This document shows positions 1 through 7,132 of a stretch of 10,748 nt of DNA, piece after piece. A model generated the notes under the pieces. That model searched no databases. It was not told the origin of the DNA and saw only the letters and a list, made by a program, of their open reading frames with translations. The DNA is taken from the NCBI GenBank assembly GCA_013695885.1, contig JACCZP010000038.1:1-10748 (forward strand), in the 5' to 3' direction. Numbering within the stretch: position 1 is the first letter of the stretch; every line of letters starts with the position of its first letter. This DNA comes from Thermoleophilaceae bacterium (GTDB taxonomy: Bacteria; Actinomycetota; Thermoleophilia; Solirubrobacterales; Thermoleophilaceae). The position numbers were made by a program, and so were the translations under genes.

Positions 1-1
1 A

Positions 2-3000
2 GCCGGTGTACGGGTGGAGCGCCGCTTCACGGAGCCGGGCGTGCACCCGTTCGAGGCGATCGAGTGGGAGGTCCGCGACGCGGTGATCGGCGACCCCGCG
101 GCGCCGGCCTTCGAGCAGCGCGAGGTCGAGTTCCCGGCCTCGTGGTCGCAGAACGCGACGAACATCGTCGCCCAGAAGTACTTCCGGGGCCAGCTCGGGG
201 CGGCGGAGCGCGAGCGGTCGGTCAAGCAGATGGTGTCGCGGGTGGCGGGCCGCATCACCGAGATGGGCCGCGACGGTGGCTACTTCGGCCGCCCCGATGA
301 TGCGGAGGCGTTCGAGGCCGAGCTCACCTACGTGCTCGTCAACCAGATGGCGGCGTTCAACTCACCGGTCTGGTTCAACATCGGATGGCGCCCGAAGGGC
401 GAGGAACAGTGCTCGGCGTGCTTCATCCTCTCGGTGGAGGACGACATGAGCTCGATCCTCGAGTGGAACACCAAGGAGGGCCACATCTTCCGCGGGGGCT
501 CGGGCTCGGGCATCAACCTCTCGAAGATTCGCGGCTCGATGGAGCCCCTGTCGAAGGGCGGCACCGCCAGCGGGCCCGTGTCGTTCATGCGCGGCACCGA
601 CGCGTGGGCGGGATCGATCAAGTCAGGCGGGGGCACACGCCGCGCGGCGAAGATGGTGGTGCTCGACGTCGATCACCCCGACATCGTCGACTTCATCTGG
701 TGCAAGGCCCAGGAGGAGGAGAAGGCGCTCGCTCTGCGCGATGCGGGCTTCGACATGTCGATCGACGGTGACGGCTTCACCTCGATCCAGTACCAGAACG
801 CCAATAACTCGGTACGGGTGACCGACGAGTTCATGGAGCGCGCCGAGCGCGGCGAGGCGTGGCAGACCACCGCGCGAACCACCGGCGAGCCGATCGGCGA
901 GCCGCTCGACGCGCGTGACCTGCTGCGCCAGATCGCCGACGCGGCGTGGCGGTGCGCCGACCCGGGCGTGCAGTACGACACGACCTTCAACGACTGGCAC
1001 ACCTGCCCTAACTCCGGGCGGATAAACGCCACTAATCCGTGCGCCGAATATGCACACGTAGACGACTCGGCCTGCAACCTCGCTTCGCTGAACCTCATGA
1101 AGTTCCGGCGGCCGGACGGCACGGTGAACGCGGAGTCCCTCGAGCACGTCGTCGACGTGATGCTGCTGGCCCAGGAGATCATCGTCGGCCCTTCGTCCTA
1201 CCCCACCGAGGAGATCGGCCGCAACGCGCGAGCGTTCCGCCAACTCGGACTCGGGTACGCGAATCTCGGCGCGCTGCTCATGTCCAACGGCCTGCCGTAC
1301 GACTCCGACGAGGGTCGGGGCACGGCCGCCGCCGTCACGGCGCTCATGACCGGGCGTGCGTACCGCAAGTCGGCCGAGGTCGCGGCCGCGATGGGCCCGT
1401 ACGAGCGCTACGCGGAGAACCGGGAGCCGCACAACTACGTGATGCGCAAGCACCGTGCGGCGGCGTACTCGATCGAGATGGGCTCCTGCGACGACAGCCT
1501 CCTCTCCGCGGCGCACCGCGCCTGGGACGACGCCGTGTCACTCGGTGACCAGCACGGCTACCGCAATGCGCAGGCCACGGTGCTCGCTCCGACGGGGTGC
1601 CTCACATCCGACTCCCTCGTGTCGACCAGTCGCGGTCTCGTCCGTCTGCGCAGCCTCGGAGACACGGAAGGGCCTCGGTGGCAGGACCTCGACGTGGAGG
1701 TGGCGACCGACGAAGGCCCTCGGCAGGCAACGAAGTTCTACGTCAACGGCGCCGAGCAGGTGGTCTCGATTCAGACTGGACGCGGATACCGCATCCAGGG
1801 CACTCCGACCCACCGGGTCAAGGTCGTCGACGAGCAGGGCGACTGGACCTGGCGACGCCTTGCCGAGGTGAAGCCGGGCGATCGTGTTCCGATGATGCTC
1901 GGGGGGCTTGTGGGTGAGCCTCGAGAGGTCGCGTTGCCGCCGCTCGGGGACCTGCACTGGAATTCTGGGCCCAAGACGCGGGTACCACGGCGGATGACTT
2001 CAGAGCTCGCTGAATTCGTCGGCTACTTCATGGGCGATGGCTCTCTGCACGCCAAGGGCTTGCGTCTCTGCATCACCGACGGAGACGATGACGTGGAGGA
2101 ACGCCTCGTCAACCTCGGTCGGGAGCTATTCGGCCTCGAGGCACATCGCCTGCCTCGTGAGGGCTACACGGAGCTCAGCTTCCACTCCGTGGCCCTCACG
2201 ATCTGGTGGGAGGCGTGTGGGTTCGCCAAGCACCCTCCGTTCGAAGGCCACAGCGGGAAGGGATGGTCACCTCACGTCCCCGACGCTGTGCTCCACACGA
2301 ACGACCGCTTCGCTTACGCGGCGTTCGTCCGGGGACTCTTCGAGGCAGACGGGAACGCAAACCACGGCTACGCGTACTGGAGCACTAGCAACGAGGAGTT
2401 CTCGCGAGACCTGCAGACGCTTTTGCTGGCGCTCGGCTTTGTCACGACGCGATTCCTGGACGCCGCCCGCGACAAGTTGGGCGGCCCCAGCCACCGACTT
2501 CGGCTGCTGAACGCCTCCGCGGCAGGGCGATTCATTGAAGAGGTCGGATTCATGTCGGAGCGCAAGAACGAAGCTCTCGCATCGGTTGACCATCCTCAGT
2601 CCGCTCGGTACGACCGGGTGCCCGTCACCCGTGCGCTGGTTGATGAGCTAGCGCCAGCCAACGATTCGCTGCGAAAGGCCCTCCTTCTGCAGCTCTCGAG
2701 GGTGGGAGGGGTGAGCCGGCAATCGGCCACAGCTTTGCTCGATCGCGGAGAGAGCGTCGACCTCGAGCATCTTCTCGGGTACTTCTACGACGACGTTGCG
2801 ACGTCCGAACTACTCGATGACCAGCCCACCTTCGACCTGTCAGTGCCCGACAACGTCACGTACGTGGCGAACGGCTTCGTAAGCCACAACACGATCTCGT
2901 TCCTCATGGACTGCGACACCACCGGTGTCGAGCCCGACTTCTCCCTGGTCAAGTTCAAGGAGCTCGTCGGCGGCGGGCGGATGACGATCGTCAACCGCAC

Positions 3001-4168
3001 CGTGCCCCTGGCGCTCGACACGCTCGGCTACGCCGGCGAGCAGATCGCCCAGATCGAGGCGCACGTGAACGAGCACGGGTCGATCGTCGAGGCGCCCGGC
3101 CTGAAGGCCGAGCATCTGCCGGTGTTCGATGTGGCGGTCGGTGAGCGCGCCATCTGCCCGATGGGCCACATCAAGATGATGGGTGCCACCCAGCCGTTCA
3201 TCAGCGGATCGATCTCGAAGACGGTCAACATGCCGGCCGATACGACGGTCGACGACATCGCCGACGCCTACCTCCAAGCCTGGAGGCTCGGCGTCAAGGC
3301 GCTCGCCATCTACCGCGACGGGTCGAAGACCGCGCAGGCGCTGCGCACCGAGGCCCACGACGAGAAGGGCGCCGAGGAAGAGGTCGCGGAGGTCGTGGCC
3401 GAGCCCCGGCCCTTCCGCCGGCGGATGCCGCGCGAGCGTCACTCGATCACGCACAAGTTCTCGATCGGCGGCCACGAGGGCTACATCACCGCCGGCATGT
3501 ACGAGGACGGCTCGGTGGGCGAGATCTTCCTCACCGACATCGGCAAGGAGGGCTCGACGCTGCGGGGGATGATGAACGCCTTCGCCACCGCGATCTCGAT
3601 CTCGCTCCAGTATGGGGTGCCGCTCGAGACCCTGGTGCGGAAGTTCTGCTACATGCGCTTCGAGCCTGAGGGGATGACCCAGAACACGGAGATCCCCTTC
3701 GCGAAGTCGATGCCCGACTACATCATGCGGTGGCTGGCCTCGCGCTTCCTCGGCGTCGACGTGCAGGAGGAGCTCGGGATCCTCACCCCGGAGGTTCGAG
3801 CCCGCAAGGCCTCGCAGGAGGCGCTCATGCGGGGGGACACCGCCGGGCCCGTGGCCGACGGCGGCAACGGGAGCGCGGGCAACGGTGGTGCGTCGAACGG
3901 GGGCACGAAGGCGCACGCCTCCGGACCCGCTACCTCCGGCGACACGCTCCCTTCTCCCCCGGCACCGGGTAGCCGGCCGGCGTCCGATTCGCAGCCCGCC
4001 ACCACGAAGGCCGCGGCTGAGGCGTTCACCGACACGCCGCCGGTCATGCCGGCGCGCCTCCACGGTCTCGACCTCGGCCCCGCGTGCGCGGCCTGCGGCG
4101 GGATGATGCAGCGGACGGGCTCGTGCTACACGTGCTCGAGCTGCGGCAACAACACGGGCTGCGGGTAG
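2..4168 (+). CDS. nrdJ: Vitamin B12-dependent (class II) ribonucleotide reductase, intein-containing, 5' end outside window
   Basis: Reduces ribonucleotides to deoxyribonucleotides in the cytoplasm using adenosylcobalamin as radical source. Residue numbers count the GTG at 14 as 1. That GTG is probably an internal Val: the frame is open to the window edge and the upstream residues (AGVR) still match the N-terminal region of actinobacterial NrdJ, so the true start lies further upstream. Visible signatures are the redox Cys136 in SACFILSV, the finger-loop NPCAE with the radical Cys343, its partner Cys354 in SACNLASLNL, and the substrate loop APTG/TIS, which is split by an intein (residues 529-959). 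A TSCPD domain spans about 1143-1225. A Gly/Ala/Ser/Pro-rich linker (about 1270-1345) leads to a Cys-rich tail (Cys1358, 1361, 1371, 1374, 1377, 1383) that probably re-reduces the active site. Without the intein about 953 residues remain, normal for the family. The stop is TAG at 4166. The family call is very secure. Confidence 0.96.
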   Translation, partial: AGVRVERRFTEPGVHPFEAIEWEVRDAVIGDPAAPAFEQREVEFPASWSQNATNIVAQKYFRGQLGAAERERSVKQMVSRVAGRITEMGRDGGYFGRPDDAEAFEAELTYVLVNQMAAFNSPVWFNIGWRPKGEEQCSACFILSVEDDMSSILEWNTKEGHIFRGGSGSGINLSKIRGSMEPLSKGGTASGPVSFMRGTDAWAGSIKSGGGTRRAAKMVVLDVDHPDIVDFIWCKAQEEEKALALRDAGFDMSIDGDGFTSIQYQNANNSVRVTDEFMERAERGEAWQTTARTTGEPIGEPLDARDLLRQIADAAWRCADPGVQYDTTFNDWHTCPNSGRINATNPCAEYAHVDDSACNLASLNLMKFRRPDGTVNAESLEHVVDVMLLAQEIIVGPSSYPTEEIGRNARAFRQLGLGYANLGALLMSNGLPYDSDEGRGTAAAVTALMTGRAYRKSAEVAAAMGPYERYAENREPHNYVMRKHRAAAYSIEMGSCDDSLLSAAHRAWDDAVSLGDQHGYRNAQATVLAPTGCLTSDSLVSTSRGLVRLRSLGDTEGPRWQDLDVEVATDEGPRQATKFYVNGAEQVVSIQTGRGYRIQGTPTHRVKVVDEQGDWTWRRLAEVKPGDRVPMMLGGLVGEPREVALPPLGDLHWNSGPKTRVPRRMTSELAEFVGYFMGDGSLHAKGLRLCITDGDDDVEERLVNLGRELFGLEAHRLPREGYTELSFHSVALTIWWEACGFAKHPPFEGHSGKGWSPHVPDAVLHTNDRFAYAAFVRGLFEADGNANHGYAYWSTSNEEFSRDLQTLLLALGFVTTRFLDAARDKLGGPSHRLRLLNASAAGRFIEEVGFMSERKNEALASVDHPQSARYDRVPVTRALVDELAPANDSLRKALLLQLSRVGGVSRQSATALLDRGESVDLEHLLGYFYDDVATSELLDDQPTFDLSVPDNVTYVANGFVSHNTISFLMDCDTTGVEPDFSLVKFKELVGGGRMTIVNRTVPLALDTLGYAGEQIAQIEAHVNEHGSIVEAPGLKAEHLPVFDVAVGERAICPMGHIKMMGATQPFISGSISKTVNMPADTTVDDIADAYLQAWRLGVKALAIYRDGSKTAQALRTEAHDEKGAEEEVAEVVAEPRPFRRRMPRERHSITHKFSIGGHEGYITAGMYEDGSVGEIFLTDIGKEGSTLRGMMNAFATAISISLQYGVPLETLVRKFCYMRFEPEGMTQNTEIPFAKSMPDYIMRWLASRFLGVDVQEELGILTPEVRARKASQEALMRGDTAGPVADGGNGSAGNGGASNGGTKAHASGPATSGDTLPSPPAPGSRPASDSQPATTKAAAEAFTDTPPVMPARLHGLDLGPACAACGGMMQRTGSCYTCSSCGNNTGCG
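1598..2890 (+). mobile_element. Intein with LAGLIDADG homing endonuclease inside nrdJ
   Basis: This 431-residue in-frame insertion (Cys529-Asn959) interrupts the NrdJ sequence APTG/TISFLM, which is continuous in intein-free relatives. Splicing blocks are all present: block A starts at Cys529 (CLTSDSLV), block B has Thr597-x-x-His600 in GTPTHRV, block F lies in the segment ending TYVANG, and block G is FVSHN with the His958-Asn959 pair. The first C-extein residue is Thr960. Two LAGLIDADG motifs are visible: EFVGYFMGDGSL with Asp675 and FVRGLFEADGNA with Asp779. Both acidic residues are kept, so the endonuclease may be active. The reading frame is intact and all splicing residues are canonical, so self-splicing is expected. 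Codon use is much less G/C-ending than in the flanking extein, which fits recent acquisition. Confidence 0.95.
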
Positions 4169-4213
4169 TCGTGAAGTAGGTAGCCAAGGCCGGTGCCGGA
4201 GTAGGTTCCTCGC

Positions 4214-4414
4214 GTGGCGGTCGATCAGCAGCGACGCCTAGGGGAAGCGGCGGCTCAAGCGCACGCCGCGCAAGACAACGGCGATCACGCCGCCGCCAAC
4301 GACGCCTGGCGGCGGTACGTGCTGATCGAAGATGCGCTAGGCGATCCGCAGGATCTGCTGGACGAGGGTGTCGCGCTGAGCAAGGTCGCGATCGATCTCT
4401 GGCGACAAGGTTGA
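4214..4414 (+). CDS. Small helical protein, putative partner of the downstream nucleotidyltransferase
   Basis: I do not recognise a named family. The 66-residue product starts at GTG (4214), 45 bp after nrdJ, with only a weak Shine-Dalgarno-like stretch upstream. It is Ala-rich and predicted almost wholly helical, roughly two amphipathic helices (residues 4-40 and 45-64) with a TPR-like pattern of Ala, Trp and Tyr. There is no signal peptide or membrane segment. Its stop overlaps the TTG start of the nucleotidyltransferase gene (stop 4412-4414, start 4411-4413), so the two are translationally coupled. A short protein directly upstream of an AbiEii-like nucleotidyltransferase is the arrangement seen for antitoxins. 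That role is inferred from position only. It could instead be a structural subunit of the transferase. Confidence 0.7.
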   Translation: MAVDQQRRLGEAAAQAHAAQDNGDHAAANDAWRRYVLIEDALGDPQDLLDEGVALSKVAIDLWRQG

Positions 4415-4884
4415 ACGACTTCGCGTCGGCCCTGCGCGATCTCAACGACGCGCAGATTCGCTACGTCATCGTCGGCGGCCTGGCGGTCATCCGCCACGGC
4501 GCGGTGCGCGCGACCAAGGACATCGACGCAGCGGTCGCGATGGATGCCGAGAACCTGTCGCGACTCGATGCGCTCGTCGGGCGCTGGGCGGCGACCAACC
4601 CGGACGGCACGCCGCTGCGGACGAAAGAGCTGCCGGCCGGCGGCGTGCTGGCCCTCCGCACGCGGCATTGCCTGGTGGACATCCTGTCCGCACAGCTTCT
4701 GCCCGCGCCGTTCGACGATGTGCTGGCCCGGTCGGATGTAAAGCGGATCGACGGCGTGAAGGCGCCGATCTGCTCGTTCGCCGACCTCGTCGCGATGAAG
4801 CGTGCAACTGGGCGGGGCAGCGACGAGCTCGACCTCGAGCGTCTGAGCGAGGCGCACGGCGGGCTGCCCGGCGATCCGCCGTGA
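4411..4884 (+). CDS. AbiEii-like / minimal nucleotidyltransferase, possible toxin
   Basis: This 157-residue protein carries the nucleotidyltransferase (Pol beta superfamily) signature: VGGLAVIRHG (Gly22-Gly23), then RATKDIDAAV with Asp37 and Asp39 as the metal-binding pair, and Asp90 in CLVDIL as the probable third acidic residue. The C-terminal stretch FADLVAMKRATGRGSDELDL is typical of the DUF6036/AbiEii type, where the Lys and the GR..D..DL pattern recur. Family members transfer nucleotides, in several toxin-antitoxin systems onto tRNA or partner proteins. The substrate here is unknown. The start is TTG at 4411, overlapping the stop of the small upstream gene. No in-frame ATG or GTG lies before the GG motif, which supports TTG. 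The catalytic residues are intact, so activity is likely. The toxin role is inference. Confidence 0.85.
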   Translation: MNDFASALRDLNDAQIRYVIVGGLAVIRHGAVRATKDIDAAVAMDAENLSRLDALVGRWAATNPDGTPLRTKELPAGGVLALRTRHCLVDILSAQLLPAPFDDVLARSDVKRIDGVKAPICSFADLVAMKRATGRGSDELDLERLSEAHGGLPGDPP

Positions 4885-4982
4885 ACATGACCGAGCGGCC
4901 GCCAGCGCATGAGACCAGCGGCGCCGCTGCGGATAGGCAAGGCGATGCTCGGCGGGCGATCGCTCGCGGCTACCACCCCGGG

Positions 4983-5792
4983 CTAGCGGCTCCGCAGCTC
5001 CTCACGCTGACGCGCGGCCCGGCGTGCAAGCTCCTCCCGCTGGCGGTTCGCCCGGCGCGCAAGCTCGTCGCGCTGACGCTGGGTCTGGCCCTGCTGCTCC
5101 TGCTGGGCCTGTTCGTCGACCTCGCGGTTCAGGCCGCCCATGGCACCGCCCAGCAGGGACACCCCGAGCAGCAGGAGGAGGATGGCCAGCAGTGACACGC
5201 CCGAGCCCACGGCGCCGAGGCCCAACCCGACCTTGGCGGCCGTTCGGTGCCTTCCTCCTCCCGGTCCGTGCTCGGCCCTGCGCTTGCCCTTGAAGCCGAA
5301 CACGATCGCAGCGATGCCGAGCGGCAGGGCAAGGAAGAAGAGCGCACCCAGGCTGACCACGAGCGATGCGACGGCCGCGATGCCGAGCACCAGAGCGAGG
5401 ATGGCGGGTGTGTTACCCCCGGAGCCCGCGTGCCCGCCGCGCTCGTCGTGGGGCTCCGCCGGCCGCCCCGTGACATGGCCGCCGTGCTCGCGGCTTGGCC
5501 CCCGCTCGTCGACGTAGCCCTCGCGCTGAGGCCCACCTGCGGATGCGGCCGGCTGCGCGGGTCGAGCCTCCTGCGTACGGTCGCGCGCCGCCGGCGAGCG
5601 TTCGGCGGCGGAGGCCCCCGAACGCGCACTCGGGCCGGCGGGCGCGGCCGGTGGCCCCTCTCGAGCTTCGGCGTCGGCGGCGTGGGGCTCTTCCTCGGCA
5701 CGGCGTCGGCCGCCCGACGCGCTGACCGCACCCCCTGGCCCCCGACGTCCACCGTCGCGGTCGCGTTCAGGTTCGTCGAAGCGATGGCTCAT
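4983..5792 (-). CDS. DUF4190-like membrane protein with disordered N-terminus and coiled-coil tail
   Basis: This 269-residue membrane protein has an unusual three-part build. Residues 1-127 are hydrophilic, rich in Arg, Glu, Gly, Pro and Ala, and probably disordered. Residues 129-167 form two hydrophobic segments with a small turn, followed by a basic loop (KGKRRAEHG) and a third long hydrophobic segment at 188-216. This resembles DUF4190 proteins of Actinobacteria, whose function is unknown. Residues 221-269 form a Gln/Arg/Glu-rich helix with three 11-residue repeats. The start at 5792 is fixed by AGGAGAGG five bases upstream; longer readings of this frame back to 6179 enter the PRC-barrel gene and have no ribosome site. 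It is divergent from the PRC-barrel gene and probably shares stress-type control with it. The membrane location is clear; the role is not. Confidence 0.82.
   Translation of the reverse strand: MSHRFDEPERDRDGGRRGPGGAVSASGGRRRAEEEPHAADAEAREGPPAAPAGPSARSGASAAERSPAARDRTQEARPAQPAASAGGPQREGYVDERGPSREHGGHVTGRPAEPHDERGGHAGSGGNTPAILALVLGIAAVASLVVSLGALFFLALPLGIAAIVFGFKGKRRAEHGPGGGRHRTAAKVGLGLGAVGSGVSLLAILLLLLGVSLLGGAMGGLNREVDEQAQQEQQGQTQRQRDELARRANRQREELARRAARQREELRSR
4986..5078 (-). repeat. Three 11-residue (33-bp) tandem repeats encoding a charged helix
   Basis: Residues 239-249, 250-260 and 261-269 of the DUF4190-like protein read RQRDELARRAN, RQREELARRAA and RQREELRSR. The last copy is cut short by the stop codon. 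At the DNA level the 33-bp unit is repeated with few changes. The 11-residue period with one Leu and one Ala per unit fits a hendecad amphipathic helix. Confidence 0.85.
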
Positions 5793-5797
5793 CGGAT

Positions 5798-5805
5798 CCT
5801 CTCCT
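5798..5805 (-). promoter_or_regulatory. Ribosome binding site of the DUF4190-like gene
   Basis: Read on the minus strand this is AGGAGAGG, five bases before the ATG at 5792. It decides the start against the longer open frame. The divergent PRC-barrel gene uses the identical octamer. Confidence 0.8.
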
Positions 5806-5859
5806 GGTCGACCGACACGCGGACCGTGCGCTTTCCCTTTCCGTGCCGCTACGTTCGAT

Positions 5860-5885
5860 GTACCCGTTGTGCTTCCGGTTGACTC
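5860..5885 (-). promoter_or_regulatory. Putative sigma-B-type promoter for the DUF4190-like gene
   Basis: On the minus strand GAGT (5885-5882) is followed after 16 bases by GGGTAC (5865-5860). This fits the Streptomyces sigma-B-type consensus GNNT-N14-16-GGGTAC/T. The predicted leader is about 60 bases. The -35 element is weakly constrained, so the -10 carries most of the evidence. Confidence 0.45.
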
Positions 5886-5901
5886 GAGCCAGTCGGGGTA
5901 T
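5877..5901 (+). promoter_or_regulatory. Putative sigma-B-type promoter for the PRC-barrel gene
   Basis: GGTT (5877-5880), a 15-base spacer and GGGTAT (5896-5901) match the stress-sigma consensus of Actinobacteria (GNNT or GTTT, N14-17, GGGTAT). The predicted start site is about 55 bases before the ATG at 5965. The element overlaps the -35 region of the opposite promoter. Confidence 0.55.
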
Positions 5902-5950
5902 CTCTCCCCTTGGACGTGGAACGTCGGCGCCACCGAACGCGCCGGAGTCG

Positions 5951-5958
5951 AGGAGAGG
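5951..5958 (+). promoter_or_regulatory. Ribosome binding site of the PRC-barrel gene
   Basis: AGGAGAGG lies six bases before the ATG at 5965. It fixes that start against an earlier in-frame start at 5869, which would lie upstream of the predicted promoter -10 and has no ribosome site. Confidence 0.85.
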
Positions 5959-5964
5959 GGAAGC

Positions 5965-6993
5965 ATGGCCCACGCTGACGCAGTGCTATGGCCGGGACTC
6001 AACATGCTGGATCGGGACGGCGACAAGATCGGGCGGATCGAGGACGTCTTCATCGACCCGGAGAGCAAGCAGCCCGAATGGGCGCTCGTGAACACCGGCC
6101 TCTTCGGCGTACGCTCGACGTTCGTGCCCCTCGAAGGGGCGACGGAGGATCGCCAGGCGGTGCTCGTTCCGTACCCCAAGAAGCTGGTTCAAGAGGCGCC
6201 GAGCTTCGAGCGCGACCACGGTCTCAGCGCCGAGGACGAATCGGGGATCTACCGGCACTACGGCGTGGACTCCGGCGCCACCGCGGTCGGCTCTCCCGGC
6301 CGACCGCCAGAGGCTCCATCCGCGCACGGAGGCTCGAGCCGGTTCCCGGGCGACGAGGGGGTCGCTCGCCAAGAGCGCCGCTACGCCTCCCATCCCGGAC
6401 CGGAGGGATCGGAGGGACGCCCGACGCCACCCGTCGACTCGCCGGGCGCGGCTGACGCGAGCGCGACCGCCGAGCCGACCGTACCGGCCGCCGCGCACGG
6501 TCCTGGCGAGGGCTCGACGCCTGGCGCGACGCCGGCGGGCGCCGGGACGAAGACGCACACCGGGTCGCCCACACCCGCTGGCGCGCCGCCGCACGACGCC
6601 AGCCGGCCGCCCGAGCGGGACGAGGGCGGGGATGATCGGGGCGTCCGCGGCCACGAGGGACGCGAGCGCACGGATCGGTCCCCGCTCACGGCCGGCCGGG
6701 TGCTCGTTGGCCTTCGCGAGCGGATCGACGGCGTGCTCGAGCGCTACAGCGCCCGGGAGGAGCATGACCGGCGCTCCGACGCGAATCCAGCTACCCATCC
6801 GGCGGGGACTGGAGAAGGCGCAGCGCGATCGCCCGCCGAGCCGACGACGCAACGGCCGGCGAGCGACTCCCACGAGGAGGACTCGCCGCTCCGCGAGGGC
6901 GATGAGATCGGGCGCCGGAGGGGAGCGGACGGCCGGATGCGGCGGTACGTGGTCACCGAGGTGATCGAGGAGCCGGGGGACCGGCCGGGCTAG
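5965..6993 (+). CDS. PRC-barrel domain protein with long disordered tail
   Basis: This is a 342-residue cytoplasmic protein. Residues 5-102 form a PRC-barrel of the type common in actinobacterial stress-related proteins: GLNMLDRDGDKIGRIEDVFI, then PEWALVNTGLFG, STFVPL, and the closing IYRHYGVD. Residues 103-245 are rich in Pro, Gly, Ser, Thr and Ala and look disordered. A short amphipathic helix follows (about 248-272, VLVGLRERIDGVLERY), then another disordered stretch, and the end MRRYVVTEVIEE resembles the first strand of DUF2382, the domain that often follows PRC in this family. The full DUF2382 is absent. PRC-barrels bind RNA or protein partners, for example in RimM and photosynthetic reaction centre H; the ligand here is unknown. 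A sigma-B-like promoter upstream suggests stress induction. The domain call is secure, the role uncertain. Confidence 0.88.
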   Translation: MAHADAVLWPGLNMLDRDGDKIGRIEDVFIDPESKQPEWALVNTGLFGVRSTFVPLEGATEDRQAVLVPYPKKLVQEAPSFERDHGLSAEDESGIYRHYGVDSGATAVGSPGRPPEAPSAHGGSSRFPGDEGVARQERRYASHPGPEGSEGRPTPPVDSPGAADASATAEPTVPAAAHGPGEGSTPGATPAGAGTKTHTGSPTPAGAPPHDASRPPERDEGGDDRGVRGHEGRERTDRSPLTAGRVLVGLRERIDGVLERYSAREEHDRRSDANPATHPAGTGEGAARSPAEPTTQRPASDSHEEDSPLREGDEIGRRRGADGRMRRYVVTEVIEEPGDRPG

Positions 6994-7003
6994 GCCGAGC
7001 CAA

Positions 7004-7043
7004 AGCGCTCCGGCCGACCGCTCGGTCCCGCCCGGGAGGCGCT
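7004..7043 (+). terminator. Possible GC-rich terminator after the PRC-barrel gene
   Basis: AGCGCTCC (7004-7011) can pair with GGAGGCGCT (7035-7043) with one bulged G, closing a GC-rich loop that can fold further. It lies ten bases past the stop codon. There is no T-run, as is usual in high-GC genomes, so the call is weak. Confidence 0.25.
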
Positions 7044-7081
7044 GGGCTAGAACGCCCCCCGCGTGATGCTTCGTCTGTCCT

Positions 7082-7106
7082 CGGAGGCGGATCGTGTCCG
7101 CTTCCG
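7082..7106 (+). promoter_or_regulatory. Strong hairpin in the leader of the sigma-amidotransferase gene
   Basis: CGGAGGCGGA (7082-7091) and TCCGCTTCCG (7097-7106) form a 10-bp RNA stem with one G-U pair and a five-base loop (TCGTG). The hairpin ends 26 bases before the ATG at 7133. It may be a leader element controlling the operon, a protein-binding operator, or a T-less terminator of the gene upstream. Confidence 0.45.
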
Positions 7107-7132
7107 TCCGCCCCGTTCGTCTCCAGTAGAAG

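Noticed and set aside
623-1516. Minus-strand open frame opposite the 5' part of nrdJ
   Set aside because: Low-complexity Arg/Val-rich product antisense to the conserved reductase core. No domain or ribosome site.
2840-4063. Long minus-strand open frame opposite the 3' part of nrdJ
   Set aside because: Arg/Gly/His/Asp-rich translation with no recognisable domain, mirroring the G/C-ending codons of nrdJ. It is an antisense shadow.
4944-4970. Near-palindrome GCGGGCGATCGCTCGC between the nucleotidyltransferase gene and the DUF4190-like gene
   Set aside because: A palindrome without a loop, with one mismatch, in very GC-rich DNA. It gives no convincing terminator or operator.
4887-5195. Plus-strand frame beginning just after the nucleotidyltransferase gene, with an apparent membrane segment
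   Set aside because: Most of it is antisense to the repeat-bearing tail of the DUF4190-like gene. The Leu run is the reverse of Gln/Glu codons there. No ribosome site.
5793-6179. N-terminal extension of the minus-strand DUF4190-like frame
   Set aside because: It enters the PRC-barrel gene. A strong AGGAGAGG fixes the start at 5792.
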